Positions 8,575 through 17,808 are shown, counted from the stretch's first letter. The stretch is 64,000 nucleotides of DNA from Acidovorax sp. 1608163 (GCF_003669015.1 NZ_CP033069.1:1863001-1927000), one strand, 5' to 3'. Notes: generated by a model from the letters alone, not told the origin. Program-made: numbers and translations.

Positions 8575-8915
8575 AAGGGCAGGGCGCAAAAGCGCAAATG
8601 AGGGTGGCAAAGTGGGGCGATGTGGCCCCGTGCGGGCGGATTGTGCCGACGCCTTTGCCTTGCCAAGGGCATTGCTTCCCTCTGAAGTGCAACAAGCTGT
8701 GCACTTTTCCTCAAACGCCCGCGCTAAGGCGGCACACCCTGTACTCCGCCTGAGGGATGTCCTGCATAACTCCCTGCGGTCTGTGATAGCGCGGCCTCGG
8801 GCGGTTCGCTGCGTTGCTTTTCTTGCCAATAGCCCAGCTATTGGCTGCCAAAAGACGCCTTGCGGCCCCTCCCGATCCCACTACCACCGCCTCGCGAGGG
8901 TGATGCAGGACATCC
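8575..8915. other. 341-bp intergenic region between lipoprotein gene and serB
   Basis: There is no convincing gene here. The part next to the lipoprotein gene should hold its promoter. The half nearer serB is the long imperfect palindrome described separately (8755-8915). Confidence 0.6.
8755..8915. repeat. 161-bp imperfect palindrome abutting the serB stop codon
   Basis: The outer arms GGATGTCCTGCAT (8755-8767) and ATGCAGGACATCC (8903-8915) are perfectly complementary over 13 bp. The centre has perfect 9-bp arms GCCAATAGC / GCTATTGGC around CCA (8825-8845). The sequence between is partly self-complementary as well (CTTTTCTTGCC... / ...GCCAAAAG). The right end touches the serB stop (TAA on the minus strand, 8916-8918). 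It looks like a mobile palindromic element (REP/MITE-like) that may also end serB transcription. Confidence 0.7.
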
Positions 8916-9632
8916 TTAGCGGCTGAAGACTTCCAGCAACCTGTCCAGGCCGCCTTGGTTGATGGCCACTTTGGCCTGTGCGCGCACGGCGGGCTTGGCG
9001 TGGTAGGCCACAGACAGGCCCGCAACGCCCATCATGGGCAGGTCGTTGGCTCCATCGCCCACCGCAATCGCCTGCGATGGCGAGATGCCCATGAGCGAGG
9101 CCAGCTCCAGCAAGGTGCGGCGCTTTTCGGCACCGTCGCAGATGTCGCCCCAGGGCTGGTCCACCATGCGGCCGGTGAGCAAGCCGTTGTCCACCTCCAG
9201 CATGTTGGCGCGGGCAAAGTCGATACCCAGCCCTGCCTTCACTCGGTCGGCAAAGAAGGTGAAACCACCCGAGACCAGCAGCGTGGTCAGGCCAGCGGCC
9301 TTGGCGGCGGTGATGAGTTCTTGGGCGCCTGGGTTAAAGCGCAGGCGCTCTGCGAACACCTGCTCCATGTGTTGCACCGTCACGCCTTTGAGCAGGGCTA
9401 CGCGCTGGCGCAGGCTTTCCTTGTAATCGGTGATCAGGCCTTGCATGGCCGCTTCGGTGATGGCCGCCACTTCGGCCTTGCGGCCTGCTGCGTCGGCGAT
9501 CTCGTCCACGCACTCGATGTTGATGAGGGTGGAGTCCATGTCGAACGCGATCAGCTTGTAGCTGGACAGGGACAGGAGCGGGTCAATGCCCTGGACAACA
9601 AGGCCGGGGGCGAATTCGGTGGTGTTTTTCAT
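8916..9632 (-). CDS. serB: Phosphoserine phosphatase SerB
   Basis: A 238-residue HAD-superfamily enzyme that hydrolyses phosphoserine to serine, the last step of serine synthesis. Motif I is FDMDSTLI with nucleophile Asp31 and acid/base Asp33. Motif II is in TTLLVSGGFTFF, and motif III/IV is VGDGANDLPMM. The short N-terminus before motif I means it lacks the ACT domains of longer SerB forms. ATG at 9632 fits the family start. The gene ends directly at the 161-bp palindrome. Confidence 0.94.
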   Translation of the reverse strand: MKNTTEFAPGLVVQGIDPLLSLSSYKLIAFDMDSTLINIECVDEIADAAGRKAEVAAITEAAMQGLITDYKESLRQRVALLKGVTVQHMEQVFAERLRFNPGAQELITAAKAAGLTTLLVSGGFTFFADRVKAGLGIDFARANMLEVDNGLLTGRMVDQPWGDICDGAEKRRTLLELASLMGISPSQAIAVGDGANDLPMMGVAGLSVAYHAKPAVRAQAKVAINQGGLDRLLEVFSR

Positions 9633-9894
9633 GGCAGGGCGCTTGAGGCAAATGCTGGAATCAGAACCCGTAATGGTATCGCCCATGGAATGCGGCTGGG
9701 CTGCGGCGAGGAAGCCAGAGCGTGGGCCGTGGAGTGCGGGCGGGCTTCACAGCCCAGCGTGCAAAGGAGTAAGGCGGCCGTGACCCGGTCCAGGTTGATA
9801 TTGACCGATTTGGCGGCATGTTTGTGGGGTAGCCTTGGCCATCCGCACATCCATCCTCAAGAGCCCGCGAGAGCCTTTACCGATCCGCCCTTAG

Positions 9895-10113
9895 ATGAAA
9901 ACCATTGACGAGATGTTGAACCTGGACCTGCTCACCCCTGAGCAGCATGCTGAAATCAGCGCGTGGATTGCACGCGCTGCTTCACCCGATGAGATTTTGC
10001 AGATGCCCGCCCCGCTGTGGCAGGCCGTCGAGCGTGCCAGCAAGGTGATGGGCATCGATGAGGACCTGCTGCGCCCGCCAGCGCTCGACTATGGCGCGCT
10101 GGCGCCCGGCTGA
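9895..10113 (+). CDS. Small conserved-looking hypothetical protein
   Basis: A 72-residue soluble protein, MKTIDEMLNLDLLTPEQHAE..., predicted mostly helical. Segments such as PEQHAEISAWIARAASPDEILQMPAPLW and MGIDEDLL look like a folded domain rather than random high-GC frame. I do not recognise a family. It stands alone, divergent from serB and convergent with the CMD gene. The start is ATG at 9895, with no clear Shine-Dalgarno. Confidence 0.6.
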   Translation: MKTIDEMLNLDLLTPEQHAEISAWIARAASPDEILQMPAPLWQAVERASKVMGIDEDLLRPPALDYGALAPG

Positions 10114-10153
10114 TGCGCCCTGGCCGCAGCGGTCTGCGCCTTTGAGCAGGTTC

Positions 10154-10555
10154 TTATGCGGCAGCTGCGCTGGCCTCCGCCCCCGCAAACACTTCACGCG
10201 CTGCGGCCAGCCCGTTCAGCGCGGCCGGAAAGCCCGCGTAGACGGCCATCTGCATGAGGACTTCGACAATCTCTTCGCGGGTGACGCCGACGTTCAGTGC
10301 TGCCTGCAAATGCACTTTGAGTTGGGGTGTGGCGTTGCCTAGTGCCGTGAGCGCGGCCACCACGGCGATCTCGCGGCTGCGCAGGTCCAGGCCGGGGCGC
10401 GAATAAATGTCGCCAAACGGGAACTCGATCAGATAGCGGGCGAAGTCTGGCGCAATGTCGGCGAGGCTTGCCACGACGTGCTCACCGGCTTGGCCGTCGA
10501 TTTCGCGCAGCTTGGCGAGGCCCTGGAGGTAGCGGGGGTTGGTGTGTGGAGACAT
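10154..10555 (-). CDS. Carboxymuconolactone decarboxylase (CMD) family protein
   Basis: A 133-residue protein of the CMD/AhpD-like fold. The helical core [41 protein letters not shown] followed by [17 protein letters not shown] is the family signature. It lacks the CxxC of AhpD, so it is more like the decarboxylase branch; the substrate is unknown. It overlaps the 3' end of the MerR gene by 74 nt in another frame, making it a likely regulatory target. Confidence 0.85.
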   Translation of the reverse strand: MSPHTNPRYLQGLAKLREIDGQAGEHVVASLADIAPDFARYLIEFPFGDIYSRPGLDLRSREIAVVAALTALGNATPQLKVHLQAALNVGVTREEIVEVLMQMAVYAGFPAALNGLAAAREVFAGAEASAAAA

Positions 10556-10961
10556 GGGGGCTTCCTTGGCGGGTGGACGATGGTGTGTGGCGAAGGGAAG
10601 CTTCCAGGCCCTGGTAGTGCCCGATCTTGTCTTGCAGCACCTGCGCGGCTTGCTGCATCGCAGTGATCGTTGCCAGCACCTGCGCAAGATGCTGCTCCAG
10701 CAGTTCGCGCCGCTGCGAGGCGGTTGCATTCCCCTCGCTGCGCAGCCGTGCGAAGGCCTGCATCTGCCCGATGGGCATGCGGGTCTCGCGCAGGCGCAGC
10801 AGGAATCCGATCCATTCCATGTCCGACGCCGCATAGCGCCGCTGGCCGCCGGGCGCACGTGCCACGGGGGCAATCAAGCCCGCGCGCTCGTAGTAGCGCA
10901 GCGTGTGGACGGACAAGCCAGTGCGTTGAGCGACGTCGGTAATGGTGAGGAGGGATGCCAT
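10482..10961 (-). CDS. MerR family transcriptional regulator
   Basis: A 159-residue regulator. The N-terminal MerR helix-turn-helix is clear ([44 protein letters not shown]). A coiled-coil dimerisation region follows (about 75-135). There is no metal-binding Cys cluster, so it belongs to the small-molecule/redox type. The last 25 residues are read from DNA that also encodes the start of the CMD gene in another frame, an unusually long overlap of 74 nt that suggests coupling. Confidence 0.88.
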   Translation of the reverse strand: MASLLTITDVAQRTGLSVHTLRYYERAGLIAPVARAPGGQRRYAASDMEWIGFLLRLRETRMPIGQMQAFARLRSEGNATASQRRELLEQHLAQVLATITAMQQAAQVLQDKIGHYQGLEASLRHTPSSTRQGSPHVSTHQPPLPPGPRQAARNRRPSR

Positions 10962-11275
10962 GGGAGGAATTCTCGAAGTTGGAGTGCACTCTAAGTCAAG
11001 CCCTTTGAACAGGCTCTTTGAGCGCCTTACCCAAATCAGCGCACCAGCCCTGACCCCTCGGCCCATCGCAGCCTGTCAACGCATTGCAAGCCCAAGGGCA
11101 AACCGGGGCAGCGACGCCATGGGGCGGGGTGCCGCTTTTCCCAGGTCAGTGGGGGTTGGCGGGCTATCGCTGTGGCACAGAAGGGGTAGGGGGCGCCGCC
11201 CTGCGCAGGCTGCGCCAGTCTTTGCCCCTTGCGCCGAAGCCATGCGGGCCTGCCCGCTTGCCACGCAAGGGCGCT

Positions 11276-12256
11276 TTACTGCGGCACCAGCCCCGCCGCC
11301 TTCACCAGCTCGGCGTGGACCTTGATCTCCTGCGCGATGGCGTCCTTGAGCTGCTGGCTGGTGCCTGGCGCCACCTCCATGCCGCTGGCGGCGAGCTTCG
11401 CCCGGGTGTCCGGGTCGGCCAGGGCGGCGTGCGCTGCGCGCTGCAACTTGTCGATGATGGGCTGGGGCGTCTTGGCCGGGGCGAGCAGGCCCACCCAGGC
11501 GGAGAGGTTCATCTCTGGCGCACCCGCTTCGGCCATGGTGGGCGTTTGCGCCAGGGTGCCGGTGCGTTGCGCGGCCATCAGCCCCAGCGCGTGCAGCTTG
11601 CCCGACTGGATGTGCGGCAGCGCCTCGGGCAGCACGGCAAACAGCATGTCCACCGTGCCCGCCAGGGCGTCGTTGATGGCCGGGGCGCCACCCTTGTAGG
11701 GCACGTGCAGCAGATCGGTCTGGGTGCGGGTGGTGAACATCAGCCCCGCCAGGTGTTGCGGGCTGCCGTCGCCTGATGAGGCATAGGTCAGCTTGCCCGG
11801 TGCCGCCTTGGCGGCGGCGATCACGGCGGCCACGGTGGGAAACTTCTGCTTGTCCTTGACCACCAGTACCATGGGCTGGTTCACGAACTTGGTGATGGGC
11901 ACGAAGTCGGCCTCGGGGTCGTAGGGCAGGGTCTTGAAGATGCTCTTGTTCGTGGTGAGGAACGACGCGGGCGAGACCATGAGCGTGTAGCCGTCCGGCG
12001 CCGCGCGCGATACGAGCGGCGTACCGATCTGGCCTGAGGCCCCCGCCTTGTTGTCCACCACAAAGGCCTGGCCCAGTTCGGCCGCCATCTTCTGTGTGAC
12101 CACGCGCGCAATCATGTCGGCACTGCCGCCTGCTGGCAGGGCCACGATGACTTTGACGGGGCGATCGGGGTAGTTGCCTTGGGCCGAGGCAGTGGCTCCC
12201 GAGCACAGTGCCACCAAGGTGCAGGCCAGGGCCGGGATAAGACGCAGAAAGGGCAT
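11276..12256 (-). CDS. Bug-family tripartite tricarboxylate transporter substrate-binding protein
   Basis: A 326-residue periplasmic binding protein. Residues 1-25 form a signal peptide (MPFLRLIPALACTLVALCSGATASA). The mature start NYPDRPVKVIVALPAGGSADMIAR is the classic Bug motif. Bug proteins capture carboxylates and related solutes for TctAB-type transporters. They are heavily amplified in Comamonadaceae and are often orphans, as here where no permease genes are adjacent. The ligand cannot be predicted. Confidence 0.92.
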   Translation of the reverse strand: MPFLRLIPALACTLVALCSGATASAQGNYPDRPVKVIVALPAGGSADMIARVVTQKMAAELGQAFVVDNKAGASGQIGTPLVSRAAPDGYTLMVSPASFLTTNKSIFKTLPYDPEADFVPITKFVNQPMVLVVKDKQKFPTVAAVIAAAKAAPGKLTYASSGDGSPQHLAGLMFTTRTQTDLLHVPYKGGAPAINDALAGTVDMLFAVLPEALPHIQSGKLHALGLMAAQRTGTLAQTPTMAEAGAPEMNLSAWVGLLAPAKTPQPIIDKLQRAAHAALADPDTRAKLAASGMEVAPGTSQQLKDAIAQEIKVHAELVKAAGLVPQ

Positions 12257-12423
12257 GGAACAACTCCCAAAGGTAGACGAACACACAAGCCGGGTGCGCC
12301 CGCTGATGGGATGGCTGGCGTCCCCCGTCGCGGAGAAACCGCGTGTTCCACTCTCAAGCAATTCCTGCACCAGACAGGTTTCGCCTGCTGGGTGGTGCCC
12401 TTGGCGTGTCTTTGCGTGCTTCT

Positions 12424-12470
12424 CTTTTGATAGCTGCTAGCGCTTATTGAATAAGCGCTTCAGCCATTTT
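12424..12470 (+). repeat. Dispersed palindromic repeat, copy A
   Basis: TTTTGATAGCTGCTAGCGC then TTATTGAATAAGCGCT, followed by the CCATTTT flank. On the minus strand this copy contains the TGA stop codon of the membrane protein gene (12460-12462). Confidence 0.8.
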
Positions 12471-13134
12471 TTGCGTGCAGGTAGAGATCATCCGACCAGG
12501 TGGCCAACCACCCGGGCTTGAAGGCCACGAACACCGCACACAGCATGCCGGTGACCACCGCATCCCCCCAGGCCATCAGCCAGCGGGCGACCAGCGAGAG
12601 CTGATCGCCCACACCCGGCAGCGTATGGCCAGCCCACTGCGACAAGGTGCCCGCCACAAACAGGCACAGCGCCGTGCCCAAAAAACCCCGGCCCAGCACA
12701 TACACGAAGGCGCGCACGCCCGCGAGCGGCCGTGCCCCCGCCAGGCGGCGCAGCACCACGCCCAGCAGCAGCGCCAGCGTGGCTGGCACCACGCCCTGCC
12801 ACACGGCCATGCCCAGGGCGTCGTCCCACGCCAAGCCGGGCGAAAGCAATGCCGCGGTGGCGCCCACCGCGAGCAGCGTGGGCACCGCCAGCGGCCAGCC
12901 CAGCATGAGCAGCACCAGGCACGCGCCGGACCACTGCAGCTGCAGCGGCATGTGGTGCAGCGTGGGCAGGGCCCAGGCCCAGGGCAGCAAGACAAGGGTG
13001 GCGAGCAGTGGCGTCCACAGCGTGGCAGGTGCGCCCTGCGCCTCGTGCGCCAAGGGTTGGCGGCTGGCCAGCAGCCGCCAGGGGCGGGCCAGCAGCGCGA
13101 CAGCCAGGGCGATCAGGGCCAGAGCAGCTTCCAT
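12460..13134 (-). CDS. Integral membrane protein, COG3235 (CbiM-like) type
   Basis: A 224-residue polytopic protein with about six hydrophobic segments. Segments such as GMAVWQGVVPATLALLLGVVLRR and LMAWGDAVVTGMLCAVFVAFKPGWLATWSDD resemble COG3235 proteins, sometimes annotated as energy-coupling-factor transporter permeases. A transport role is inferred only from that resemblance; no ATPase or transporter partner is nearby. Its last codons and stop fall inside a copy of the dispersed repeat, so the C-terminus may have been reshaped by that insertion. Confidence 0.65.
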   Translation of the reverse strand: MEAALALIALAVALLARPWRLLASRQPLAHEAQGAPATLWTPLLATLVLLPWAWALPTLHHMPLQLQWSGACLVLLMLGWPLAVPTLLAVGATAALLSPGLAWDDALGMAVWQGVVPATLALLLGVVLRRLAGARPLAGVRAFVYVLGRGFLGTALCLFVAGTLSQWAGHTLPGVGDQLSLVARWLMAWGDAVVTGMLCAVFVAFKPGWLATWSDDLYLHAKNG

Positions 13135-13140
13135 TTAGAT

Positions 13141-13197
13141 ACTATGATTTTGATAGCTGGTAGCGCTTGATGGATAAGCGCTAGGGGCCATTTTGAT
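13141..13197 (+). repeat. Dispersed palindromic repeat, copy B
   Basis: TTTTGATAGCTGGTAGCGCTT, loop GATGGAT, AAGCGCTAG, then GGGCCATTTTGAT. It fills the gap between the mfd stop and the start of the downstream membrane protein gene, so it is transcribed if the two form an operon. Confidence 0.85.
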
Positions 13198-13212
13198 CAT
13201 ATTTTTGAGGCG

Positions 13213-16200
13213 CTACGCCGCCACGGGTTGCCCCAGCGAGCGCAGGATGTCCCGCACCATCTGCGCGCGGTCCTTGGGGTCTTTGAGCTCGCGCTCGATG
13301 CGCAGCTTTTCGTTGCCCGCCAGCTTGATGTGCTTGTTCTTCTGGATCAGCTCAATGATGCGCATCGGCTCGATGGGCGGCTGGGGCTTGAAGGTGATAT
13401 TGATCACGCCGGGCGCCGCATCGACCTTCACCACGCCGTAGGGCTGGCTCAGCACGCGCAGGCGGTGCACGTCGATGAGGGTCTGGGCCTGCGGCGGCAA
13501 CTTGCCGAAGCGGTCCACGATCTCTTCGAGCAGGCCGTCGATCTGGTCGGGGTTCTTGGCCGTGGCCAGCTTCTTGTAGAACGACAGGCGCAGGTGCACG
13601 TCGCCGCAGTAGTCGTCGGGCAGCAGGGCGGGGGCGTGCAGGTTGATGTCGGTGGTGACCGACAGGGGGCTGAGCAGGTCCGGCTCCTTGCCGGCCTTGA
13701 GCGCCTTGACGGCTTCATTGAGCATCTCGTTGTACAGCTGAAAGCCCACCTCCAGCATGTTGCCGCTCTGGTTCTCGCCCAGCACCTCGCCGGCGCCGCG
13801 GATCTCCAGGTCGTGCATGGCCAGGTAGAAGCCGCTGCCCAGTTCCTCCATCTGCTGGATGGCATCGAGGCGCTGCGCGGCGTGCTTGGTCAGGCCCTCG
13901 GTGTCGGGCACCATGAGGTAGGCGTACGCCTGGTGGTGGCTGCGGCCCACGCGGCCGCGCAGCTGGTGCAGCTGTGCCAGGCCGAACTTGTCGGCGCGGC
14001 TCATGATGATGGTGTTGGCCGTGGGCACGTCGATGCCGGTCTCGATGATGGTCGAGCACAGCAGGATGTTGTAGCGCTGGGCCACGAAGTCGCGCATCAC
14101 GCGTTCGAGCTCGCGCTCGGGCATCTGGCCGTGGGCCACGGCGATGCGGGCCTCGGGCAATATCTCTTCGAGCTTCTGGCGGCGGTTCTCGATGGTCTCC
14201 ACCTCGTTGTGCAGAAAGTACACCTGCCCGCCGCGCTTCAATTCACGCAGCACCGCCTCGCGGATCACGCCCGTGCCCTCGTTGCGCACGAAGGTTTTGA
14301 TGGCCAGGCGCCGCTGCGGCGCGGTGGCGATGACCGACAGGTCGCGCAGGCCTTCGAGCGCCATGCCCAGCGTGCGCGGGATGGGCGTGGCCGTCAGCGT
14401 CAGCACGTCCACCTCGGCGCGCAGGGCCTTCATCTGCTCCTTGTGGCGCACGCCGAAGCGGTGCTCCTCGTCGATGATGAGCAGGCCCAGGTTGTGGAAC
14501 TTGGTGGACTCAGACAGCAGCTTGTGCGTGCCCACCACGATGTCCACCGTGCCGTCGCCAATGCCCTTGATGGCGGCGGTGATCTCCTTGCCCGAGCGAA
14601 AGCGCGACACCTCGGCCACCTTCACCGGCCATTTGCTGAAGCGGTCCACCAGCGTCTGGTAGTGCTGCTCTGCCAGCAGCGTGGTGGGCGCGAGGAAGGC
14701 CACCTGCTTGCCGCCGGTGACGGCCACGAAGGCCGCGCGCAGCGCCACCTCGGTCTTGCCAAAGCCCACGTCGCCGCAGACCAGGCGGTCCATGGGGCGG
14801 GGGCTGATCATGTCCTGGATCACAGCGTGGATGGCAGCGTTCTGATCGGCCGTTTCGTCAAAGCCAAAGTCGTTGGCAAAGGTCTCGTAGTCCTGCGGGC
14901 TGTAGCGGAAGGCATGGCCCTGGCGCAGTGCGCGGCGGGCGTAGATGTTGAGCAGCTCGGCCGCGCTGTCGCGCACCTGCTCGGCGGCCTTGCGTTTGGC
15001 CTTTTCCCACTGGCCGCTGCCCAGCTTGTGCAGCGGCGCTTCGTCGGCGGAAACGCCCGTGTAGCGGCTGATGAGCTGCAGCTGGCTCACGGGCACGTAG
15101 AGCACGGCCTTGTCGGCGTATTCCAGGTGCAAGAACTCCTGCATGGCGGGCGTGCCATCGGGGTTCTTGTTACCCACATCCATGTTGACGAGGCCGCGGT
15201 AGCGGCCAATGCCATGCTGGCTGTGCACCACGGGGTCGCCCACGTTCAGCTCGGCCAGGTCCTTGATCAGCGCCTCGACGTCGCTCACCTGCTCTTGCTT
15301 CTTGCGCCGGCGCGTGGTGGGGCCGGCGGCGAACAGCTCGGTCTCGGTCACGAAGTCGATGCCGTCCTCGATCCAGCTGAAGCCTACGGTGAGGCCGGCG
15401 GTGGCAATGCCCACCTTTTCGTCGGCCGTGCCCTGGAACTCGGCCAGCGAGTCGAAGGCTGGCGGGTTCACGCCGCTGGCGCGCAGAAAGTCGAGCAGGC
15501 TCTCGCGCCGGCCATCGCTTTCGGCCAGCAGCAGCACGCGGTGCTGGGTGTTGCGGATGTGGGCGTGCAAGCGGGCCAGCGGGTCTTCGGCGCCGCGGAC
15601 CACCGACAGGTCGCCCAGCTTGTGGAAGTGCGGGTTGTCATCCACGTCCTGCACGCCGGGGCGCAGTGACAGTTGGGCGTGCTCATTGGCGCGGGTGTAG
15701 AACTGGTCGGCCGAGAGAAACAGCGCCTCAGGCGGCAGCGCCGGGCGCTCGGGGTCGCCCTGTACCAGGCGAAAACGGTCTTTCGTGTCCTGCCAGAAAC
15801 GCTGAAAGGCGGGCTCCAGGTCGCCGTGCAGCACCACGGTGGCTTCGCCGCCCAGGTAGTCGAACACGGTGGCGGTCTCGTCGAAGAACAGCGGCAGGTA
15901 GTACTCGATGCCGGCCGTGGCCACGCCCGCGCCCATGTCCTTGTAGATACGGCTTTTGGTCGGGTCGCCTTCGAGCATCTCGCGCCAGCGGCTGCGGAAT
16001 TTGGCGCGCGCCTCGTCGTCCATGGGAAATTCGCGGCCGGGCAGCAGGCGCACCTCGGGCACGGGGTACAGGCTGCGCTGGCTGTCGGGGTCGAAGGTGC
16101 GGATGCTGTCGATCTCGTTGTCGAACAGGTCCACCCGGAAGGGCACCAGCGAGCCCATGGGGAACAGGTCGATCAGCCCGCCGCGCACCGCGTATTCGCC

Positions 16201-16686
16201 CGGGCTCACGACCTGCGAGACATGGCTGTACCCCGCCAGCGTGAGCTGGGCCTTGAACTTCGCCTCGTCGAGCTTTTGCTTGACCTTGAAGTGGAAGGTG
16301 TACCCCGCGAGGAAGGAGGGCGGTGCCAGCCGGTACAGCGCCGTGGTGGCGGGCACCAGCACCACGTCGGCCCCGGTGTCCTTGTCCTTCTGGCTGATGC
16401 GCCACAGCGTGGCCAGGCGCTCGCTGATCAGGTCCTGGTGCGGGCTGAAGGTGTCGTAGGGCAGCGTCTCCCAGTCGGGGAACAGGGCGCAGCGCAGGCC
16501 AGGTGCAAAGAACGCCATTTCCTCGATGAGGCGCTGCGCATCGGTGGCATCGGCCGCCACGATGGCGGTGGTGCGCCCTGCCGCCTTGTCGCGTTCTGCC
16601 AGGCGGGCCAGCAGCAGAGAGTCGGCGCTGCCCACGGGGCGGGGCAAGGAGAAACGTTTACCGGGAGTGAGTTTGGGGAGTTCCAT
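13213..16686 (-). CDS. mfd: Transcription-repair coupling factor Mfd
   Basis: A 1157-residue protein, the usual length. It displaces stalled RNA polymerase and recruits UvrA. Visible parts are the N-terminal UvrB-like region (LFPDWETLPYD...), the RNA-polymerase-interacting domain start (VGDPVVHSQHGIGRYRGL), and the RecG-like helicase with Walker A GDVGFGKTEVALRAAF, box II IIDEEHRFGV and ARIAVAHGQM. The TRCF C-terminal domain ends in LRSLGQPVAA. ATG at 16686 begins the family N-terminus (MELPKLTPGKRF). It is divergent from ispD across a 96-bp gap. Confidence 0.96.
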   Translation of the reverse strand: MELPKLTPGKRFSLPRPVGSADSLLLARLAERDKAAGRTTAIVAADATDAQRLIEEMAFFAPGLRCALFPDWETLPYDTFSPHQDLISERLATLWRISQKDKDTGADVVLVPATTALYRLAPPSFLAGYTFHFKVKQKLDEAKFKAQLTLAGYSHVSQVVSPGEYAVRGGLIDLFPMGSLVPFRVDLFDNEIDSIRTFDPDSQRSLYPVPEVRLLPGREFPMDDEARAKFRSRWREMLEGDPTKSRIYKDMGAGVATAGIEYYLPLFFDETATVFDYLGGEATVVLHGDLEPAFQRFWQDTKDRFRLVQGDPERPALPPEALFLSADQFYTRANEHAQLSLRPGVQDVDDNPHFHKLGDLSVVRGAEDPLARLHAHIRNTQHRVLLLAESDGRRESLLDFLRASGVNPPAFDSLAEFQGTADEKVGIATAGLTVGFSWIEDGIDFVTETELFAAGPTTRRRKKQEQVSDVEALIKDLAELNVGDPVVHSQHGIGRYRGLVNMDVGNKNPDGTPAMQEFLHLEYADKAVLYVPVSQLQLISRYTGVSADEAPLHKLGSGQWEKAKRKAAEQVRDSAAELLNIYARRALRQGHAFRYSPQDYETFANDFGFDETADQNAAIHAVIQDMISPRPMDRLVCGDVGFGKTEVALRAAFVAVTGGKQVAFLAPTTLLAEQHYQTLVDRFSKWPVKVAEVSRFRSGKEITAAIKGIGDGTVDIVVGTHKLLSESTKFHNLGLLIIDEEHRFGVRHKEQMKALRAEVDVLTLTATPIPRTLGMALEGLRDLSVIATAPQRRLAIKTFVRNEGTGVIREAVLRELKRGGQVYFLHNEVETIENRRQKLEEILPEARIAVAHGQMPERELERVMRDFVAQRYNILLCSTIIETGIDVPTANTIIMSRADKFGLAQLHQLRGRVGRSHHQAYAYLMVPDTEGLTKHAAQRLDAIQQMEELGSGFYLAMHDLEIRGAGEVLGENQSGNMLEVGFQLYNEMLNEAVKALKAGKEPDLLSPLSVTTDINLHAPALLPDDYCGDVHLRLSFYKKLATAKNPDQIDGLLEEIVDRFGKLPPQAQTLIDVHRLRVLSQPYGVVKVDAAPGVINITFKPQPPIEPMRIIELIQKNKHIKLAGNEKLRIERELKDPKDRAQMVRDILRSLGQPVAA

Positions 16687-16782
16687 GCGGGACGGTGTCT
16701 GCAACCCCGGGGCACCCCCTGGGGCGCGGTGCGCGCACGGGCCGGGTGGATCGGGGAGTGGAGATTCTAGAATGAGCCCCTC

Positions 16783-17649
16783 ATGACTGCACCGCTCCTG
16801 CCCACAGCCCCTGTTCCTTTGTCTGCCCACGGCCGTTTCTGGGGCCTGGTGCCCTGCGCGGGCATGGGCCTGCGTGCGGTGTCTGCAGGGGGCGTGGCGG
16901 GCGCAGTGCCTGCGGCGCAGACGCTTCCCAAGCAGTACCACTTGGTGGCTGGGCAGCCCATGGTGCTGCACACCCTGGCCGCATTCGCCGGGGTGGGGCG
17001 CCTGCTGGGCACCCTGGTGGCCGTGGCGGCGGGCGACCATTTTCTGGACGCTTATACACACCCCTCTTTTTTCAAGGTGGAGTGTGGGGGCCCCACGCGG
17101 GCCGACACAGTGCTGGGCGGGCTCAAGGCATTGCGGGAGCGGGGCGCGCAGCCTGAGGACTGGGTGCTGGTGCACGACGCGGCCCGCTGCCTCATCACCA
17201 CCGCCTTGATCGACACCCTGATCGATACCTGCGCCAACGACGGGGTGGGAGGGCTTTTGGCGCACAAGCTGGCCGACACCCTCAAGACCTCCATCGACGG
17301 CCCTGGTGGCGTGCGGGTGGCCACCACGGTGGACCGCAGCGACAAGTGGCTGGCGCAAACGCCGCAGATGTTCCGTATCGGCCCGCTGATGGCTGCGATC
17401 GAGCGCATTGGCCCCAGCGTGACCGATGAGGCCAGCGCCATGGAGGCCATGGGCCTGCACCCCCGGCTGGTGCCTGGTGGCGCGCAGAACTTCAAGGTGA
17501 CCTACCCGGATGACTTTGCACTGGCGGGTGCCGTATTGGCCCAGCGCGGCCACGGCACCACGCTGGAGCGCTTTGGCGGCCTGCGTGGGCTGCCCCCATG
17601 GATGGGTGACACCCATTTGTGTTCAAGAACATCAAGCCGTTCACGCTGA
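16783..17649 (+). CDS. ispD: 2-C-methyl-D-erythritol 4-phosphate cytidylyltransferase IspD
   Basis: The third MEP-pathway enzyme, making CDP-methylerythritol. The nucleotide-binding start VPCAGMGLRA and KQYH are present, as are LVHDAARCLI, TVDRSDKWLAQTPQMFR and DEASAMEAMG...PRLVPGG. At 288 residues it is longer than the usual 230-240. The last 35 or so residues past LAGAVLAQRG are not family-like, and the final codons run into a palindromic repeat (17637-17696), so a repeat insertion may have changed the C-terminus. A Gly/Ala-rich insert lies between GLRA and KQYH. ispF follows. Confidence 0.93.
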   Translation: MTAPLLPTAPVPLSAHGRFWGLVPCAGMGLRAVSAGGVAGAVPAAQTLPKQYHLVAGQPMVLHTLAAFAGVGRLLGTLVAVAAGDHFLDAYTHPSFFKVECGGPTRADTVLGGLKALRERGAQPEDWVLVHDAARCLITTALIDTLIDTCANDGVGGLLAHKLADTLKTSIDGPGGVRVATTVDRSDKWLAQTPQMFRIGPLMAAIERIGPSVTDEASAMEAMGLHPRLVPGGAQNFKVTYPDDFALAGAVLAQRGHGTTLERFGGLRGLPPWMGDTHLCSRTSSRSR

Positions 17650-17696
17650 GCTTGTCGAAGCGCCGCGCAAGGCTTCGACAAGCTCAGCCCGAACGG
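17637..17696. repeat. Palindromic repeat of the GAGCTTGTCGAAGC type
   Basis: The left arm GCTGAGCTTGTCGAAGC (17645-17661) pairs with GGCTTCGACAAGCTCAGC (17671-17688), and flanking CCGTTC / GAACGG extend the match. This is a familiar dispersed bacterial palindrome. It overlaps the last codons of ispD and lies upstream of ispF. Confidence 0.85.
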
Positions 17697-17808
17697 GTTG
17701 GTTTCTGATGGGCTGAGCGCGTATTCGTCTGAGTGGCGCTGCCCGCACAGCGGGCGCAGGTTGTTGTTTTCTTTTTGATTGGCCCTGCAACGGGCAGAGA
17801 GCGATGTG

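Noticed and set aside
13228..15669. An 813-codon open frame on the plus strand antisense to mfd
   Set aside because: It is the mirror of mfd in a high-GC gene; its translation (His/Gln/Val-rich, e.g. LVELRVVIHVLHAGAQ) has no family features, and mfd is complete.
16687..17616. A 310-residue upstream extension of the mfd frame
   Set aside because: It runs antisense through ispD, has no similarity to Mfd, and the family N-terminus MELPKLTPGKRF begins at 16686.
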